This document shows positions 1-12,066 of a stretch of DNA of 64,000 bases, in pieces. Position numbers and translations under genes: made by a program. The notes under the pieces are model-generated. The model was not told where the DNA came from and ran no database searches. It was given only the letters and a program-made list of their open reading frames with translations. The stretch spans positions 14,640,880 to 14,704,879 of the forward strand of contig CM028336.1 of the NCBI GenBank assembly GCA_016647705.1. Direction: 5' to 3'. Source of the DNA: Eucommia ulmoides (Eukaryota; Streptophyta; Magnoliopsida; Garryales; Eucommiaceae). How positions within the stretch are numbered: the first letter of the stretch is position 1; each line of letters starts with the position of its first letter.

Positions 1-690
1 GCCGGTTTTGGTGTTCCGGATGGCATATTGGATGGTGGAATTGACAAGACAATTGACGTTCAATGGCTGATTAGTCTCAATAGCATATAGAGTCAAGGCC
101 TTGTCTTTTGTAACATTAGTCAAATGAGTCGGCGGGTGCAGTTTGGCGCATATGAAATGGAACCAGATTTTCAGAAATTTGTTCAAGTACTTGGACGGGA
201 AAATAGCTAGATCTGGCCTCGTATGTACCCAATGCACATTTCCAGAACATATTGTCTTGATGACCGTGTCGAGATCCTCCTTCGCCATGTCCTCATCTAA
301 ATCTGGTTCCTCTATAGGCAATCGCAGGTGCTTGTTTATAGTTTTAGCATCAAACTTCACCAAACGATTCCGGACCATGGTCCGATGGTTCTCGCAATCT
401 ACAACATTTGCGAAGAATTCACAAACCAATGTGGCATCGCCTGGGCTCGGTTGTCTACACAAGTGCTTTCAACTTCTTTCTCATATCACATTCGCAATTT
501 CGTCCAGAAGCTCATCTAGTTCGGCGAAGCCACGTTCACGAATACAATTGCGTTTGTGCTCAAATCTGTTGCAGTATTGCTCCACCTGTTTTGAAACGAA
601 TAGGCTTGGATCATAATCCTATGTGGGATTGACGGCTCGCGAACCAGATCCCTCTTTCCTTTGTCATTTTGCAACGGCTTTCTTCGAAAT
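1..690 (-). pseudogene. Athila env-like ORF ('putative plant transposon protein' domain), decayed and cut by the window edge
   Basis: The minus-strand frame, interrupted by stops, reads like the domain found downstream of pol in Athila elements. Recognisable runs are a segment around KIWFHFICAKLHP and, about 20 residues later, KDKALTLYAIETN, near positions 60-190. Upstream the frame contains acidic stretches such as ELDELLDEIANV, followed directly by a TGA. Further TAG and TGA codons occur near 612 and 675. The biological role of this ORF in Athila elements is unknown; it is called env-like only by position. No transmembrane segment is visible in the part present. The C-terminal half lies outside the window. 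Confidence 0.65.
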
Positions 691-1724
691 AACTTTTTCT
701 ATTCAACACACAACAACCGATCACCAAATCACAATGTGGATCTTCACAATTTCAGAATTTGCACCTACAACTTCAAGAACACCAACAATCCCCAAATAGC
801 AATACACAATCCACAAGATTTCAACACAAATGCTTAAACTTCTCAACAAATCTTGAATCCAACAATCAAACCACCACAAAAAAAAGTTTTTCTTCCCAAA
901 ATCATAGTAGCATGAAAATTGCAATAGGGAACCAAAGGTTTCACACCAAATTTTCAATTTCTCAACCAATCTTCAAATCAACATCGAATCGACTACAAGA
1001 TTGTGAACACACAAGTATAATGGCGTTTCAAAACAACTTACTTGACGACTTTTTGAGTGCCCAATGGTTAGAAATTGAAGATCTTTCCACTTTGAACTCC
1101 AATCCTAGAACCAATGAAGTTAGGGTTTTGAATATGATTCTGAGGGTGATTTGTGGTGGGGATCTTTGTTTTTGAGTATGGGAGGATGGATTTGAGGTTT
1201 CAATGGATTTAGGAGAAAAAATGGAGGTGGATTTCGAGAGTTAGGGTTTTGAAAATGGGAATACATGAAACGACGTCCCTACTTATTGAAATAGGGGCTT
1301 TATCGCTGCAGCGAATGAATTTCTTGCTGCAATGATGAAGGGGCAGTGGCCATTCTATCTTGCCATCGCTATAACGATAAAAGAGCATAAAGTTTTCTGT
1401 TGTTTATTCTTTGCGGCGAAATCGGGCCTACAGGCCTAAGTTTGTATTCTGCATTTTTACCATCAGTCGGCCATCGTTTTGTTTCTGTTCCACTATTTCT
1501 CCTCGTTCAAGATCATATAACATCCTCGAACATCCAAGCTCCTCCATTTACTCAACAAACTTGCTTCGTGATTACTTTAAGCTCCAAAAAATTACTTTAG
1601 CAAAAATTGGCAAAAACCAATCCCGTGGGTTGTATATCAAAAAATGTGCTAAATTTAACGTCCCTAGCTGCACTTAACAACGATCCACATCAGTCAGAGA
1701 GATGTTCTCCACAACTCATTATTC
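691..1724 (-). other. Noncoding spacer between Athila pol and the env-like ORF
   Basis: About 1 kb separates the integrase end from the env-like frame. No convincing protein is visible; the open frames here are low-complexity. Bases 1300-1350 contain words such as TCGCTGCAGCGAAT and GGGGCAGTGGCC that also recur in the LTR at 8818-9045, so a short LTR-like segment is embedded here. The remainder is AT-rich and unremarkable. Confidence 0.5.
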
Positions 1725-2823
1725 ATTCCCAAAATAATGTTTGATTCTTTTTCCATTAACTCGGAAAATCCATCCGTCATCACCTTCCAATTCAACAGAG
1801 CCGAATGGAAATACTTGCTTGATCTGAAATGGTCCGGACTATCTGGACTTCAGTTTCCTAAGAAAGAGCCTCAGCCAAGAGTTGAAAAGTAAGACTTGTT
1901 GTCATAGGCTCCTGACGATGTGCTTATCGTGTCATTTCTTAGTTTTGTCCTTGTACAACTTGGCGTTCTCATATGCCTCATTCTGAAATTTCTCCATCTC
2001 ATTGAGTTGAATGGGACATTGTTGCCCCAAAGCATTGAGATCAAAATTAAGCTTCTTTATTGCCCAATAGGCACGGTACTCCAATTCAACCCGCAAATGA
2101 CATGCTTTTTCAAACACCAACCGATACAGAGACATTCCGATCGATGTTTTAAAAGCTATGCGATATGTCCATAATGCATCGTTTAATTTCACCGCCCAAT
2201 CCTTCTTGTTGGAGTGGACCGTCTTCTCCAAAATCTATTTTATCTCATAATTGGACACTTCGGCTTGGCAATTTGTTTGGGGATTGTATGGTAGCACCAC
2301 CCTATGCCGGACTCCATACTTTATCAGTAGAGTATTGAATATTTTGTTGCAGAAGTGGGTTCTTCCATCACTAATGATGGCTCGAGGAGTTCCAAACCTT
2401 GTCATTATGTTCTTTTGAAAGAATTTCAGAACTACTTTAGCATCGTTGGTTGGCGTGGCCATAGCCTCTACCCATTTTGACACGTAATCCACCGCTAGCA
2501 AGATATACTCCTGGCCAAAGGACGAAGGAAACGGTCTCATGAAATCAATTCCTTTAAACGTGAAAGAGTTCCAACTCGAGAATGAATGTTAAGGGTAACT
2601 CATGCCATCTCGAGATGTTGCCGACCCTCTGACATCGTTCACAGGTTTTTAGGAACGTATATGAATCACGAAAAAGAGTTGGCCAGTAAAAACCTAATTG
2701 AAGCACCTTAGTGGGCGACCGTGTTGCTCCAAAATACCCCCCACACGGTGATGAGTGACAATGATATAGAATGTTTTCATTTTCTCTTCTGGAACACATT
2801 GCCAGATGACTTGATCGGCGCAT
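1725..2823 (-). pseudogene. pol: Athila pol: integrase domain and C-terminal tail
   Basis: The integrase follows RNase H on the minus strand. The zinc-binding region near 2610-2760 retains the CERC pair but has GGYFG where GGHFG is usual. The catalytic core at 2235-2540 retains the first Asp ([12 protein letters not shown]), the second Asp (IISDGRTHF) and the Glu (AEVSNYEIK), so the DDE residues can all be seen. The C-terminal part at 1932-2231 continues the fold, and the tail near 1740-1830 ends in a run containing GWIFRVNGKRIKHYFG, typical of Athila pol ends. Stops and frame changes separate the pieces. Family function: insertion of the cDNA into the genome. This copy cannot make a full protein. 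Confidence 0.85.
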
Positions 2824-3059
2824 TTCTTGAACAATATCTGGTCATCCCACATATAATACTTTACATCAAATATGAATTTCTTTCTTTGGGTACTTGATAG
2901 GTTCAGCGACAACACCTTGCACGCGAGATAATTGATTATATTCATGAACCATGGAAATTTAACTTCAACATTGGACAATTGCTCGTCTGGGAAAACTTTT
3001 ATGATACATGAATCATCACCAACATCTTCTAACACGAGCTGGGAAAGATGATCGGCTAC

Positions 3060-4814
3060 CACGTTCTCACTCTCCTTCTTGTCTCGAATCTCAATATCAA
3101 ATTCCTAAAGCAAGATAATCCACCTGATTAGATGAGGCTTGGCGTCTTTCTTTGCAAATAAGTATTGGATAGTGGCATGGTCCATATAGATGATCACCCT
3201 GGATCCTATAATGTAAGAACAGAACTTATCACAAGCAAAGACCACCGCTAACATCTCTTTCTCCGTGGTGGTGTAATTCTCTTGAGCATCATTAAGCGTT
3301 TTGCTTGCATAATATATTAATCGAAAAATCTTCTCCTTGCGTTGGCCTAAAACAACTCCAACCGCATAACCGCTTGCATCACACATGATCTCAAACGACT
3401 CATTCCAATCCAAAGCGACTATAATTGGAGCCGAGATCAATTTCTTCTTCATGGCATTGAACGCTCCCACACAAGCATCATCAAAAATGAAAAGGGCATC
3501 ATTTTTAAGCAAATGGCATAACGGCTTCACCATTTTAGAAAACTCTTTGATGAATCGCCGATACAAGCCGGTATGGCCTAAGAAACTTATTATTTCCTTC
3601 ACATTGATCGGTGGTGGAAGTTTCTCGATTGTCTCAATTTTCGCCCGATCTACCTCAAGCCCTTTGGAAGAGATCCAATAGCCTAAGACGATTCCCTCAT
3701 TGACCATGAAATGACACTTCTCCCAATTGAGAACTAAATGTTTCTCTTTACATCGGTTGAGAACAAGTGATAAATTGTAAAGGCAATGGTCAAAGGATGA
3801 ACCAAAGACCGAGAAATCATCCATGAATACTTCTATTATATCTTCCACCATGTCAAAAAATATTGCCATCATATACCGTTGGAACATTGCCGGAGCGTTG
3901 CAAAGACCAAACAGCATACGATGATATGCAAATGTACCATACAGGCATGTGAACGTAGTCTTTTCTTGGTCTTCCGATGCAATGGCTATTTGATTATAGC
4001 CTGAATAGCCATCAAGAAAGCAATAGTTGTCATAACCAAAGAGATGATCTAACATTTGATCTATAAATAGGAGAAGAAAGTGATTATTCCTTGTGGCCTT
4101 GTTTAGTTTTCTATAATCAATGCACACTCTCCATCCCGTGATGGTTCGTGTGGGAATTAGATCATTCATCTCGTTCTTAACAATAGTCATGCCTCTTTTT
4201 TTGGGAACAACTTGCATCAGACTTACCCATTCACTATCCGATATAGCATAGATGATTCCGACATGAAACAACTTCAACACTTCGACACGGACCACCTCCT
4301 TCATCACAGAATTTAGCCTTCTTTAATGTTCAATGGAGGGCTTGAATGAGTCCTCCATCAAGATTTTATGCATGAAAATAGTCGGGCTTATTCCCTTGAT
4401 GTCAGAAATAGACCACGCGAATGTGGATTTGTGTCGTTTTAGGATACTAAGCAGTTTGTTCTTTTCTTCTTGAGTCAAAGGCGATGAGATGATGACCGAA
4501 TCGGTGGAGTCCTCCCCCAAGAATGTATACCGAAGGTGATTCGGTAATTGCTTAAGAATTAACCCACTGTGAGGTGGATTTGGGGGATCGGACGAACTAA
4601 CTTCATCATCAAGGGTCTCTACTTGAACCAAATCCACTACGTCTTTAGGTATAGCTTTCAAAGATAGGACGTAGTCCACAACACCTTCATTTGGGGTTGA
4701 ACCTTTTTCACCAAAATCCCCCATCGATAGGAAATTTGTGAGAGTGTGCTCTAAAGGATCTCGATTGAAGTTTTCATGAAAGACTTCCCTAAAGCAGGAG
4801 TCTACCACTTCCAC
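3060..4814 (-). pseudogene. pol: Athila pol: reverse transcriptase and RNase H
   Basis: A 400-residue open frame (3105-4307) covers most of RT and the start of RNase H; a second open frame (4323-4814) holds the linker between protease and RT. RT motifs are [31 protein letters not shown] and the catalytic box [10 protein letters not shown]. The RNase H part shows [32 protein letters not shown] and [11 protein letters not shown]. The frame closes at 3105, but the domain continues downstream in another frame toward ADHLSQL near 3050. A stop separates the linker and RT frames. Codon quality is better here than in the rest of the element, but the polyprotein as a whole is broken. Confidence 0.9.
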
Positions 4815-5990
4815 TCAATTATAAGTTGTGCACTCATCCGAAAACTTAATTGTATTGAAAATGTTGGACTTCACTTTATCATCATTTACCCTCAATGTCA
4901 AGTGCCCATTGTGAACGTTAATCAATGCCTTCCTGGTAGCGAGAAAAGGCCTCCCAAGTATAATGGGAATCTCCTGGTCTTCCTCCATCTCCAACACGAC
5001 AAAATCCACCGAAAATATGAATTTGTCCATCTTTACTAACACGTCTTCAATTATTTCCTTTGGATAGGTCAATGAACGATCCGCCATTTGCAGAAAAATT
5101 GTAGTTGACTTTGTATCTCCAAGCCTTAATTTTCGGTAAACGGATGACGGTATGAGATTGATACTTGCTCCTAGATAACAAAGGCCCTGTTTGGTAACCA
5201 TTTCCATCCCAAATATTCCCATCCCATTCCCAGATTTTTGGGATTTCTGTTTGGGAATAACATTTGGTAATTTTTATTCCCGTTCCCATTTCATTCCCAT
5301 TTGAGAATTGTGCCTACTTTTTTCTTAAGAAATGAGAAAAAAAAAAGTTATTTCTCATTATTCTCATCCCATTCCCAAAAATTACTGACACTATTCATTC
5401 GCCTTCTGCTGCCAACCGACCGCCGTCGACAGCCATCTCCGACAATCGTCTTTAATCACATCCAGCATCACCGGCCGCTTACCGTCCGGCCACAGTCAAC
5501 CACCTGTCGGTCACCGTCCGGCTGCCCCCGCTATCTGGCAAAAAAAAAAATATTCTCAAAACAATTTTTTTTATTTTAGGATAAAATCGTTACCAAACGC
5601 GATTCAGTTCCCAAAAAAACAAAAATTATCGTTACCAAACGTAATTCTACTCCCATGAAGGAAATATAATTCTCATCTCATCCCATTCTCATCCCACTGC
5701 TGGGATGGGAACAGAAATGGTTACCAAACGCACCAAAGCATCTTCTCAAAGTGAGATTTCCTAATTGTGCACAGAATAGTGAAGTTTAAGGGATCTTTCA
5801 ACTTTTGAGGCAACTTCCATTAAAAGATCGCACTACATTCCCCCATAAGTTTAACGGTCTCATATTCCTCCAATTTCTTCTTCTTGGTCATGATATCTTT
5901 TAAGAACTTCCCATAATTGGGCATTTGTTCCAATATATCGGCAAACGGTATGTTGATACGGATTTTCTTGAAAATGGCAAGAAATTTAGC
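4815..5990 (-). pseudogene. Athila protease, split by an inverted-repeat element and with its catalytic Asp lost
   Basis: Downstream of the insertion, 4815-5182 encodes LGASINLIPSSVYRKL and later IPIILGRPFLATRKAL, the retropepsin-like protease of Athila. Upstream of it, 5735-5990 encodes the preceding segment ending KSHFEKM. The two halves join exactly when the 552-bp element at 5183-5734 is ignored. In this family the active-site motif is CDLGASIN; here it reads CYLGASIN, so the catalytic Asp is Tyr (GAT to TAT) four codons from the insertion point. Either change alone would inactivate the enzyme, which in the family cleaves the Gag-Pol polyprotein. Confidence 0.82.
5183..5734. mobile_element. 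MITE-like terminal-inverted-repeat element, copy A, inside the Athila protease
   Basis: The left end reads GGCCCTGTTTGGTAACCA and the reverse complement of the right end GGTGCGTTTGGTAACCA. AAA flanks both sides (5180-5182 and 5735-5737), and removing the element plus one AAA restores the protease codons. The element is 552 bp, has no coding capacity, and has a GC-rich centre between AT-rich arms. A truncated relative lies at about 42705-43079 in opposite orientation. The GGCC-TTTGG ends with a short duplication suggest a class II element, perhaps PIF/Harbinger-like, but the superfamily is not certain. Confidence 0.82.
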
Positions 5991-7578
5991 AAATTAAGAA
6001 TCCAATTTCTTCTTTTGAAACCGTTGCGGATATATCAAAGGTGGAGTAATTATCGGTGGATTGTCTGGAAAAGAGATAGATCCTGGATTCACCTGTGGAG
6101 CTCCCTTCTTCTCCTTAACTAGAATAGGTTCTTTCTCAGCATCAATTTTTTCCGTTGGCTCATCCTCCTTTGGCATTGGTGATTCTATTTCCGTTTCGCT
6201 CCTCAAGGTGATGGCTTTGCAATCCCTAGGGTTAGTTTTCGTATCACTTGGAAACGTCCCCAAGGTTTGCCCTTTTATGGCACTAGCAAGCTGACCAATT
6301 TAAGTTTCGAACGACTTTACGGTTGAATTTTTATTCGTGCAAGTTGTCTCAATATTGTCAAGTCTCGTCTCATGCTTGTTGAGCCGATTATGCGTTTCTT
6401 GCATAATGTTTTACGTTTCCTTGATGAACAAGATGAGCAAATCTTCCAACGATGGCTTATTTCTTTCCATCATTTGTTGTTGCATAGGACGACTTTGTTG
6501 TTGCGGCTGATATCCTTGGGATTATGAAGAGTATCTGGGAGGAGGTCGCAATGCTTTCTGATTGTTCAGATAAGAGAAATTCTCATAATTCCAAATTCTG
6601 GGGTGGTAATGAGTTGGGATGTTGTTGGCAGGCCTAAAAGTGTAGTCCTAGTTGCTGACAAAGTGGCATTCCTCAAACTCACTATCAACCCTCGGTTGTG
6701 AAGTACTTGCCACATTTTTCGTTTCTTGACTAGACAAAGAATCTCTGGTAGAGAAAGCGACTAGCTGCTCCGTGTGTTTTGACACTTGGGCTAACAAAGC
6801 AGTAAGAGGATCAGCCTCATGAATAGCGGCTACCTTTCGTCACACATTTCGCTCATAAGGCCTTTGATAGTTATTGGTCGTCATCTCTTCCAAAAGTGTT
6901 TGAGCCTCGTCCGGAGTTTTGGATAACAAAGAGCCTCCCGATGCGGTATTCACAATTATTCTAGTTTGTCCATTCAACCCGTTGTAGAAGAGTTGGGTTT
7001 GAAGCCAATCTTGGTACCCATGTTGGGGGCACTTTCTCAATAAGTCCTTGAACCGCTCACACGCATGTTCGAGTGGCTCATAATCCGGTTGGCGAAATTG
7101 AGCAATCTCGCATCTCCACTGTGATGTCTTCGAATGGGGAAAGAACTTAGTGAGGAACTGTTGAGCTAGTTCCACCCAAGTTGAGATATTTCCCGGTTAA
7201 ACGGACTGAAACCAACCCCTAGCTATGTCTCAAAGGGAAAAATGCGAATAGTCTTAGCCGAATGACATCCTCCGTGACTCTATTAATCTTCACGGTGTCA
7301 TAAATCTCCAAGAATGTCGCTAGATAGATATTTGGATCCTCGTGGAGATTCCCACCATATTGGTTCTGTTGAACCATGTTGATCAGGGCGGGTTTCAACT
7401 CAAAGTTGTTTGCTTGGATCGGCTGCCTCTGGATCCTTGAGTAGTTGTCAAACATGACAAGTCGAGAGTAATCCCTAAGGACATGTTGTTGTTGAACTTC
7501 CGGTTCCAGTAGTTGTTCCGGTAGCACTTGAGGCACCAACAGTTGTCGTGGCACACGATCATCACCACCATCGGCTAT
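5991..7578 (-). pseudogene. gag: Athila gag
   Basis: On the minus strand the frame begins at 7578 with ATA where ATG is expected (next residues ADGGDDRVPRQLL). The retrotransposon gag domain spans roughly 7440-6850: LKPALINMVQQNQYGG, EDPNIYLATFLEI, then after a frameshift near 7225 and a TAA near 7198, TWVELAQQFLTKFF and FKDLLRKCPQHG. The C-terminal part (6840-5991) is rich in Gln, Pro and charged residues and has scattered stops; no intact CCHC zinc knuckle was found. Family role: capsid/nucleocapsid of the intracellular particle. Start loss, frameshift and stops make this copy non-functional. Confidence 0.82.
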
Positions 7579-7797
7579 TTCTTGAGTTCAATTTCTCTTC
7601 TCTCTTCTTAGCCTTCTTAATGTACATTCAATCTCCAGATCAAGAGTAAGGAATTCCAAACTTTGGCTATATCGCATACGCTGTTTGTTACCACAACAAA
7701 TGAAAATGATTTAAACACAAACAAATAAAAGAAAAGAGTGTTAAGATTAATATTGAGTTGCTTGGTAGTAATATCAACTTAAGTAAAAACTTTAAAT

Positions 7798-7814
7798 CCC
7801 CGGTAATGGCGCCA
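7798..7814 (-). promoter_or_regulatory. Primer-binding site of the Athila-like element
   Basis: The minus strand reads TGGCGCCATTACCGGGG a few bases after the LTR end. This resembles the TGGCGCC-starting sites used by Athila elements, where a tRNA (usually Asp) primes minus-strand DNA synthesis. Its position next to the LTR fixes the element's orientation. Confidence 0.8.
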
Positions 7815-7820
7815 AAAACT

Positions 7821-9242
7821 TGTTGCGATATTTTTATGGTTTGATTTTACTCGCAAGTGCACGAGGTCAAGTTTAATAAAGTGGATCCGAAGATCGAGTG
7901 TCGTCCACTAGGATTTATCGTTAGAACTAGTTAAGTACTACAATTGACATAACACAATTTTATCTAGACAATTCAAGATTTGAAATGTGTTTGCTATTTG
8001 AAAACTAATTAAACCTAAATAACTTGGGATGAATTCTATGAGAATGAATTACCTAAAGATTAATTTCGGTCTCTAATACATGTTTGACTTAGTCTAGTTT
8101 ACATTAACGGTATTCAATTTATCTGACAATATAGGTATTGAAAACTCACTCATTACCTCTCCCGAATGTAAAGTAAGTGAATATGCACTCGTGTCAATAT
8201 CGATATCCCTATCTAGCATATAAACGATTACATGAGTCTTGCCCCAATCTCATGGATTGCACACATTCTAATAATCTTCCGAAACATTGGAACGTCATGT
8301 TATGTTTAACCCTAGTCCGAATTTGGGGTTACCTCTTCCGAGTGTCAAACCCCGTATTCTCAAACCAACCACAATATCATACAAAGCATACTATGGATGT
8401 AATAAAACGGTAAACACAATCGAATATTTATGAACAACCATTAACAAAACACGAATTCACTCAAACATGTATATTCATGAACTAATCAATCTCTAGATAA
8501 TAACTACTTAGCTACTCATGATCATAACTGAATATTCAACAACACATGAGAATAACATCATCATATAACCAGTAAAGTTTAGAAACGAAGAGAAAAACAA
8601 AGAAGGAACGACAAATCTGTAAAGTGGATGGTTCCACTTCTACAAAAAATGGTCCAAGATCATTTCCTCTTCTCCAAATGTGTTCTTTTCCTCTTAGGTC
8701 TAATCTAGGGATTCTAAGAACTCTCAAAATGTTTTTGACAAGGTTGGAAGTAGGTGGATACAAATAGAGATAAAAAAATATCCTAAAAATATAAAGAAAA
8801 CATGTTGCCAGCTGTTGCTTGGTCTCTGCCGCGAGAAGGAATTCGCTGCATCGATGGGAAGTCAGTAGGGCCTCTGCCTACTAATCGCTGCAGTGAGCAA
8901 TGTGCTCGCTGCAGCGAAGAAGGGTCAGAAGGTCCACTGACCTTTGATCGCTACAGCGAGCAATATGCTCGCTGCAATGATAAAGGGCCAGTGGCCCTGT
9001 GATACTGGCGCTGGAGCGAGAAATCTCTCGCTGCAGTGAAAAGGCTGTAGGATCACCTTTTTTTTTATTCTTTTTTCAACATTTCTCCACCGACGTCTTA
9101 CCGATTAGCTCGATTTTCAACCGTTTTTGTCCCTAATACCTGATTTACACGAAAATGAATAAAAATGAATTAAAAAACTACAAGAACACTCAAAAACTAC
9201 CAAATTCGGGTTGAAAAAAAAGGAGGTAAATTCAATCTATCA
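7821..9242 (-). repeat. 5' LTR of the Athila-like element
   Basis: Read on the minus strand it begins TGATAGATTGAATTTACC and ends ATATCGCAACA, so it has TG...CA ends and is 1422 bp. The end is fixed by the adjacent primer-binding site; the start was chosen by comparison with the solo LTR at 13978-15623, which begins TGATAGGTGTGATC. Near the end lies a motif beginning GTGGACGACACTCG shared in kind with that solo LTR. Bases 8818-9045 hold imperfect repeats of about 55-65 bp built around CGCTGCAGCGAG. Confidence 0.78.
8818..9045. repeat. Minisatellite with GCTGCAGC palindromes inside the Athila LTR
   Basis: About four imperfect units of 55-65 bp each contain CGCTGCAGCGA or a close variant, followed by a GGCCACTGACC-type word. 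A single diverged unit is also seen at about 1300-1350 outside the LTR. Function unknown. Confidence 0.6.
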
Positions 9243-11224
9243 ATTACAGTACAATACCTTATAGGTGTATCTGTAAGTTTGTCCAACCGATACAACCAAA
9301 ACTTCAAGATTTCAAATATTACTTAATTCCAGTTGACCATTTTTCCATTACAGATGATCGTTTTGGACAATATATGAATTTATGAAGTACATAGATCAAT
9401 GTAAAGTACTAAATTCATCAAAGATTGTGGGTAACACATTTAAGATTATGCATTTTATTAGTTAAAGTGTTGTGTGTGTAATCCTAATCGAGTTGAAAAT
9501 TTATCAGATAAATATTAATGATGTTTTACCTATGAAGAACTAAAACATCATTTCTCCAAAAGTTTTTTTGATCTTCCATACAATTTGCTCAGCATGTTTG
9601 ATTCAGATTCATTATCATTAAGTCATCACTTGGTTTATCATTATCGCTTCACTAAATCTATCACATTTTGTAATAAACATATTATTTTGAAAAATCATCA
9701 AGTCATTGTTATCATTAACATCAACTTGTAATATCAAAATCCACTTCGTTATATCAAAATCAATTTTTTTGGTTTCAAACCCTTTATGTTAAAAATATCA
9801 AGGGAAATTTGTTATATAATTTTTAAGAGATATATATATTGAAAAATAAACCTCCAACTACTATAATAAAACTTTCAGTCCTCAAAAATTTTTAGAAATA
9901 GTTCTTTATTATTTGACTATCATTTTTTCATTATTTATATACAATGTCATTATATTAAAAAATTAAATTGTTAACATACATATTTTTATTTTTCTATTTT
10001 TAAACATTTTAATATAATTTAATTTTGATTATGTTGTTGTGAATATGAATATTCATTGTTTTTCACCTAAAAAATCAACGAACCACCATCCTAGACCCTC
10101 TACAAAAACCACCCGAAAATCAAAAAAATTGAAAAATAAAATTACAACTACGATCCACAATAACCAAATCGGTGTGGATATTTCATCAAACCATGAACAT
10201 TCACCCAAAACACCACGAACAACAAATTAAAACATCGAATATCCTTTAAGATGAACAAAACAAAAGCGACACCAACATTCACCAATTATAAATGATACAT
10301 TTATCCCACAAACTAAATCAAACAGATCAAAAAACAAGGGTGCACATTCACAAAAACAAATCAAAGAAATACCTTGGATCAACGAAAACATTATTAAGCT
10401 AGGAAAAAAAAAAGTTTATAAAAATCAACAAAATAAAAACAGATTCAACAAAATAACATTCACCAACACCAAATTGTAAATGGACATCCATCAAATCACA
10501 TAATAGGAATGAACATTCAGATCAAGCTATTTTCCATGAACATTTAAATCAGATTTTTCAGATCTGGAAATCGGAGAGAGAGAGAAATAGCACGGCAATG
10601 AACTGCAGGCTGAGAACGAACGGAGAACGGTCGAGAACGACGAACAATGAAAAACGACTGACAATAGCGAAACCCACTACCCTCTGTCGCCGCAACCATC
10701 AAATCGCCTCTTCGAATTGCCTCCCGCTGTCGCAACGACAAACCATTTGCAACCGTTTGCAGTACGGGCGAACTACGACTGCCCTCCCGCTGTCAGATTT
10801 GGAGATATAGAGAGAGAACGTGTAAGAGATTCTGGAGGCGTGGTGGTGATTTTCAGAATATCAGATCTGGATGATAGGGTTTTGGATTGTTGTCAGTTCT
10901 AGGGTTTCAAATCGCCATCGAGTCTAGGGTTTCGAATCACCGTGGAGGTGTGGTGGTGGTTTTTCGAATTTCAGATCTGGAGGCTAGGGTTTCGATTCTC
11001 CATCGATTCTAAGGGCTCGAATCGGGGTTGAGGCGAGGGTTTCGAATCGTCGTGGAAGCGTGGGTTTCGAATTGCCGTTGGTTAACAGAAAGATTCTAAA
11101 AATGGTAGAGTGGGGGCTATGACCTTTTAGGGATAAATGGATGACACATTATTTGTGTGTGAATATTATTAAGCAAGGTAATATATTTATATAGGGGTAT
11201 AAGTGTCTCTTTATTAGTAAATAT
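9243..11224. other. AT-rich interval between the two Gypsy elements; no convincing gene
   Basis: No conserved protein was recognised on either strand. Bases 9243-10560 are AT-rich. Bases 10560-11100 are GC-richer and purine-rich, with repeated words such as GGGTTTCGAAT and AGATCTGGA. Bases about 11183-11215 (TATATAGGGGTATAAGTGTC) resemble 59608-59633, so this interval may include the end of a non-autonomous DNA transposon related to the insertion at 58219-59780. Ends and target duplications could not be fixed. Confidence 0.4.
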
Positions 11225-11992
11225 TGATGTGGATAAAATCGGGCCTCCTCCACGTGTCAACAATCCGGGTCAGATCTGTCACGTCACCAACGGCCTCATA
11301 CCAGCCCGGTGTATAGACAACCCAGGCAACCCCCAGGTCAGTCAGCTTTGTGCAAGAGGACCTCTCCTAGGAGCCCTGTGAAGACGGCAACCAATGGAAG
11401 GTCAGAGTGCCCAGACCGTCTTTCACCATTAAGACCAACCTGACCCGCCTCCTTGGTAGGTCAGGCCCAGGTCCTCGCCATCAACAGTGGAGGGCCCAAG
11501 GCCCAGACCCATAGCTCTAATCCGTCGTGCCGCTCACGTGCCTGACTACTTACCGGTAATCCGAGCTTAAGGCCTTAATCTTATTTTACACTAATCACGC
11601 TTCCGCCTATAAATAGAAGGCTTTCCCAACACTTTTAGGGGACGAGAGATCCATTCTAGAGAGAGAAACTTCGTCATAGGTCATTCAAACAGGTCGAGGT
11701 AACAGTAACTCTCCTATCTATATTTCTACCCCGGGTTCTTACTCTCACGCCGGAGGGGGCACATCGGGAAAAACTCGGTCCGTCCTGTGTGCAGGTGACA
11801 GATTGGAGTTCGGCCCGGACAACGACTAGGACCGCGGAAGGAAAAAGAAGACCTAGGCTTGGACTCCGGCCAGAGTAAACCTGTCCGGCTCGGCTGCAGC
11901 ACGTGAGGAAAGTTTAGTTATCGTATCTCTTTCTCCCTGATCCGAGAGTATTTGGACCATACTGCTAGTCAAACCAATTTCCAACACCAACA
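11225..11992 (+). repeat. 5' LTR of the Tat-like element
   Basis: It is 768 bp with TG...CA ends, starting TGATGTGGATAAAATCGGG and ending CCAACACCAACA. The first 490 bp align by eye with the 3' LTR at 23077-23566 with scattered, largely transitional differences. A TATA box lies at 11608-11616. Confidence 0.85.
11608..11616 (+). promoter_or_regulatory. TATA box in the Tat-like LTR
   Basis: TATAAATAG is in the middle of the LTR, with the equivalent TATAAATAA at 23460-23468 in the 3' LTR. Position and conservation fit the U3 promoter of the retroelement; transcription start was not determined. Confidence 0.65.
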
Positions 11993-12013
11993 ATTTAGCG
12001 TTGTTTGTGGGAA
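11993..12013 (+). promoter_or_regulatory. Degenerate primer-binding site of the Tat-like element
   Basis: The sequence after the LTR, TTTAGCGTTGTTTGTGGGA, looks like a mutated form of the TGGCGCCGTCTGTGGGA site common in Tat elements. Several C-to-T and G-to-A changes separate the two. Confidence 0.6.
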
Positions 12014-12066
12014 GCGCTACTAAAAGCCTTCTCTGAGTTATTAGCTATCTGCTCCGCTAAAGTTTA

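Larger units (their letters stand above)
1..9242 (-). mobile_element. Athila-like Ty3/Gypsy LTR retrotransposon, 3' end outside the window
   Basis: Read on the minus strand the order is LTR (7821-9242), primer-binding site (7798-7814), gag, protease, reverse transcriptase/RNase H, integrase, then an env-like ORF that runs off at base 1. This order, the TGGCGCC-type primer site and the plant-transposon-type ORF after pol are characteristic of the Athila lineage. The 3' LTR is not in the window, so the target duplication cannot be checked. The element is inactive: the gag start codon is ATA, gag has a frameshift and stops, the protease is split by a 552-bp insertion, and the env-like ORF has in-frame stops. 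Confidence 0.88.

Noticed and set aside
143..616. Plus-strand open frame of 157 codons
   Set aside because: It is the complement of the Athila env-like region, whose minus-strand reading is clearly the meaningful one.
10039..10902. Several small open frames in 10.0-10.9 kb
   Set aside because: They overlap in different frames, are low in complexity and match no recognisable family.
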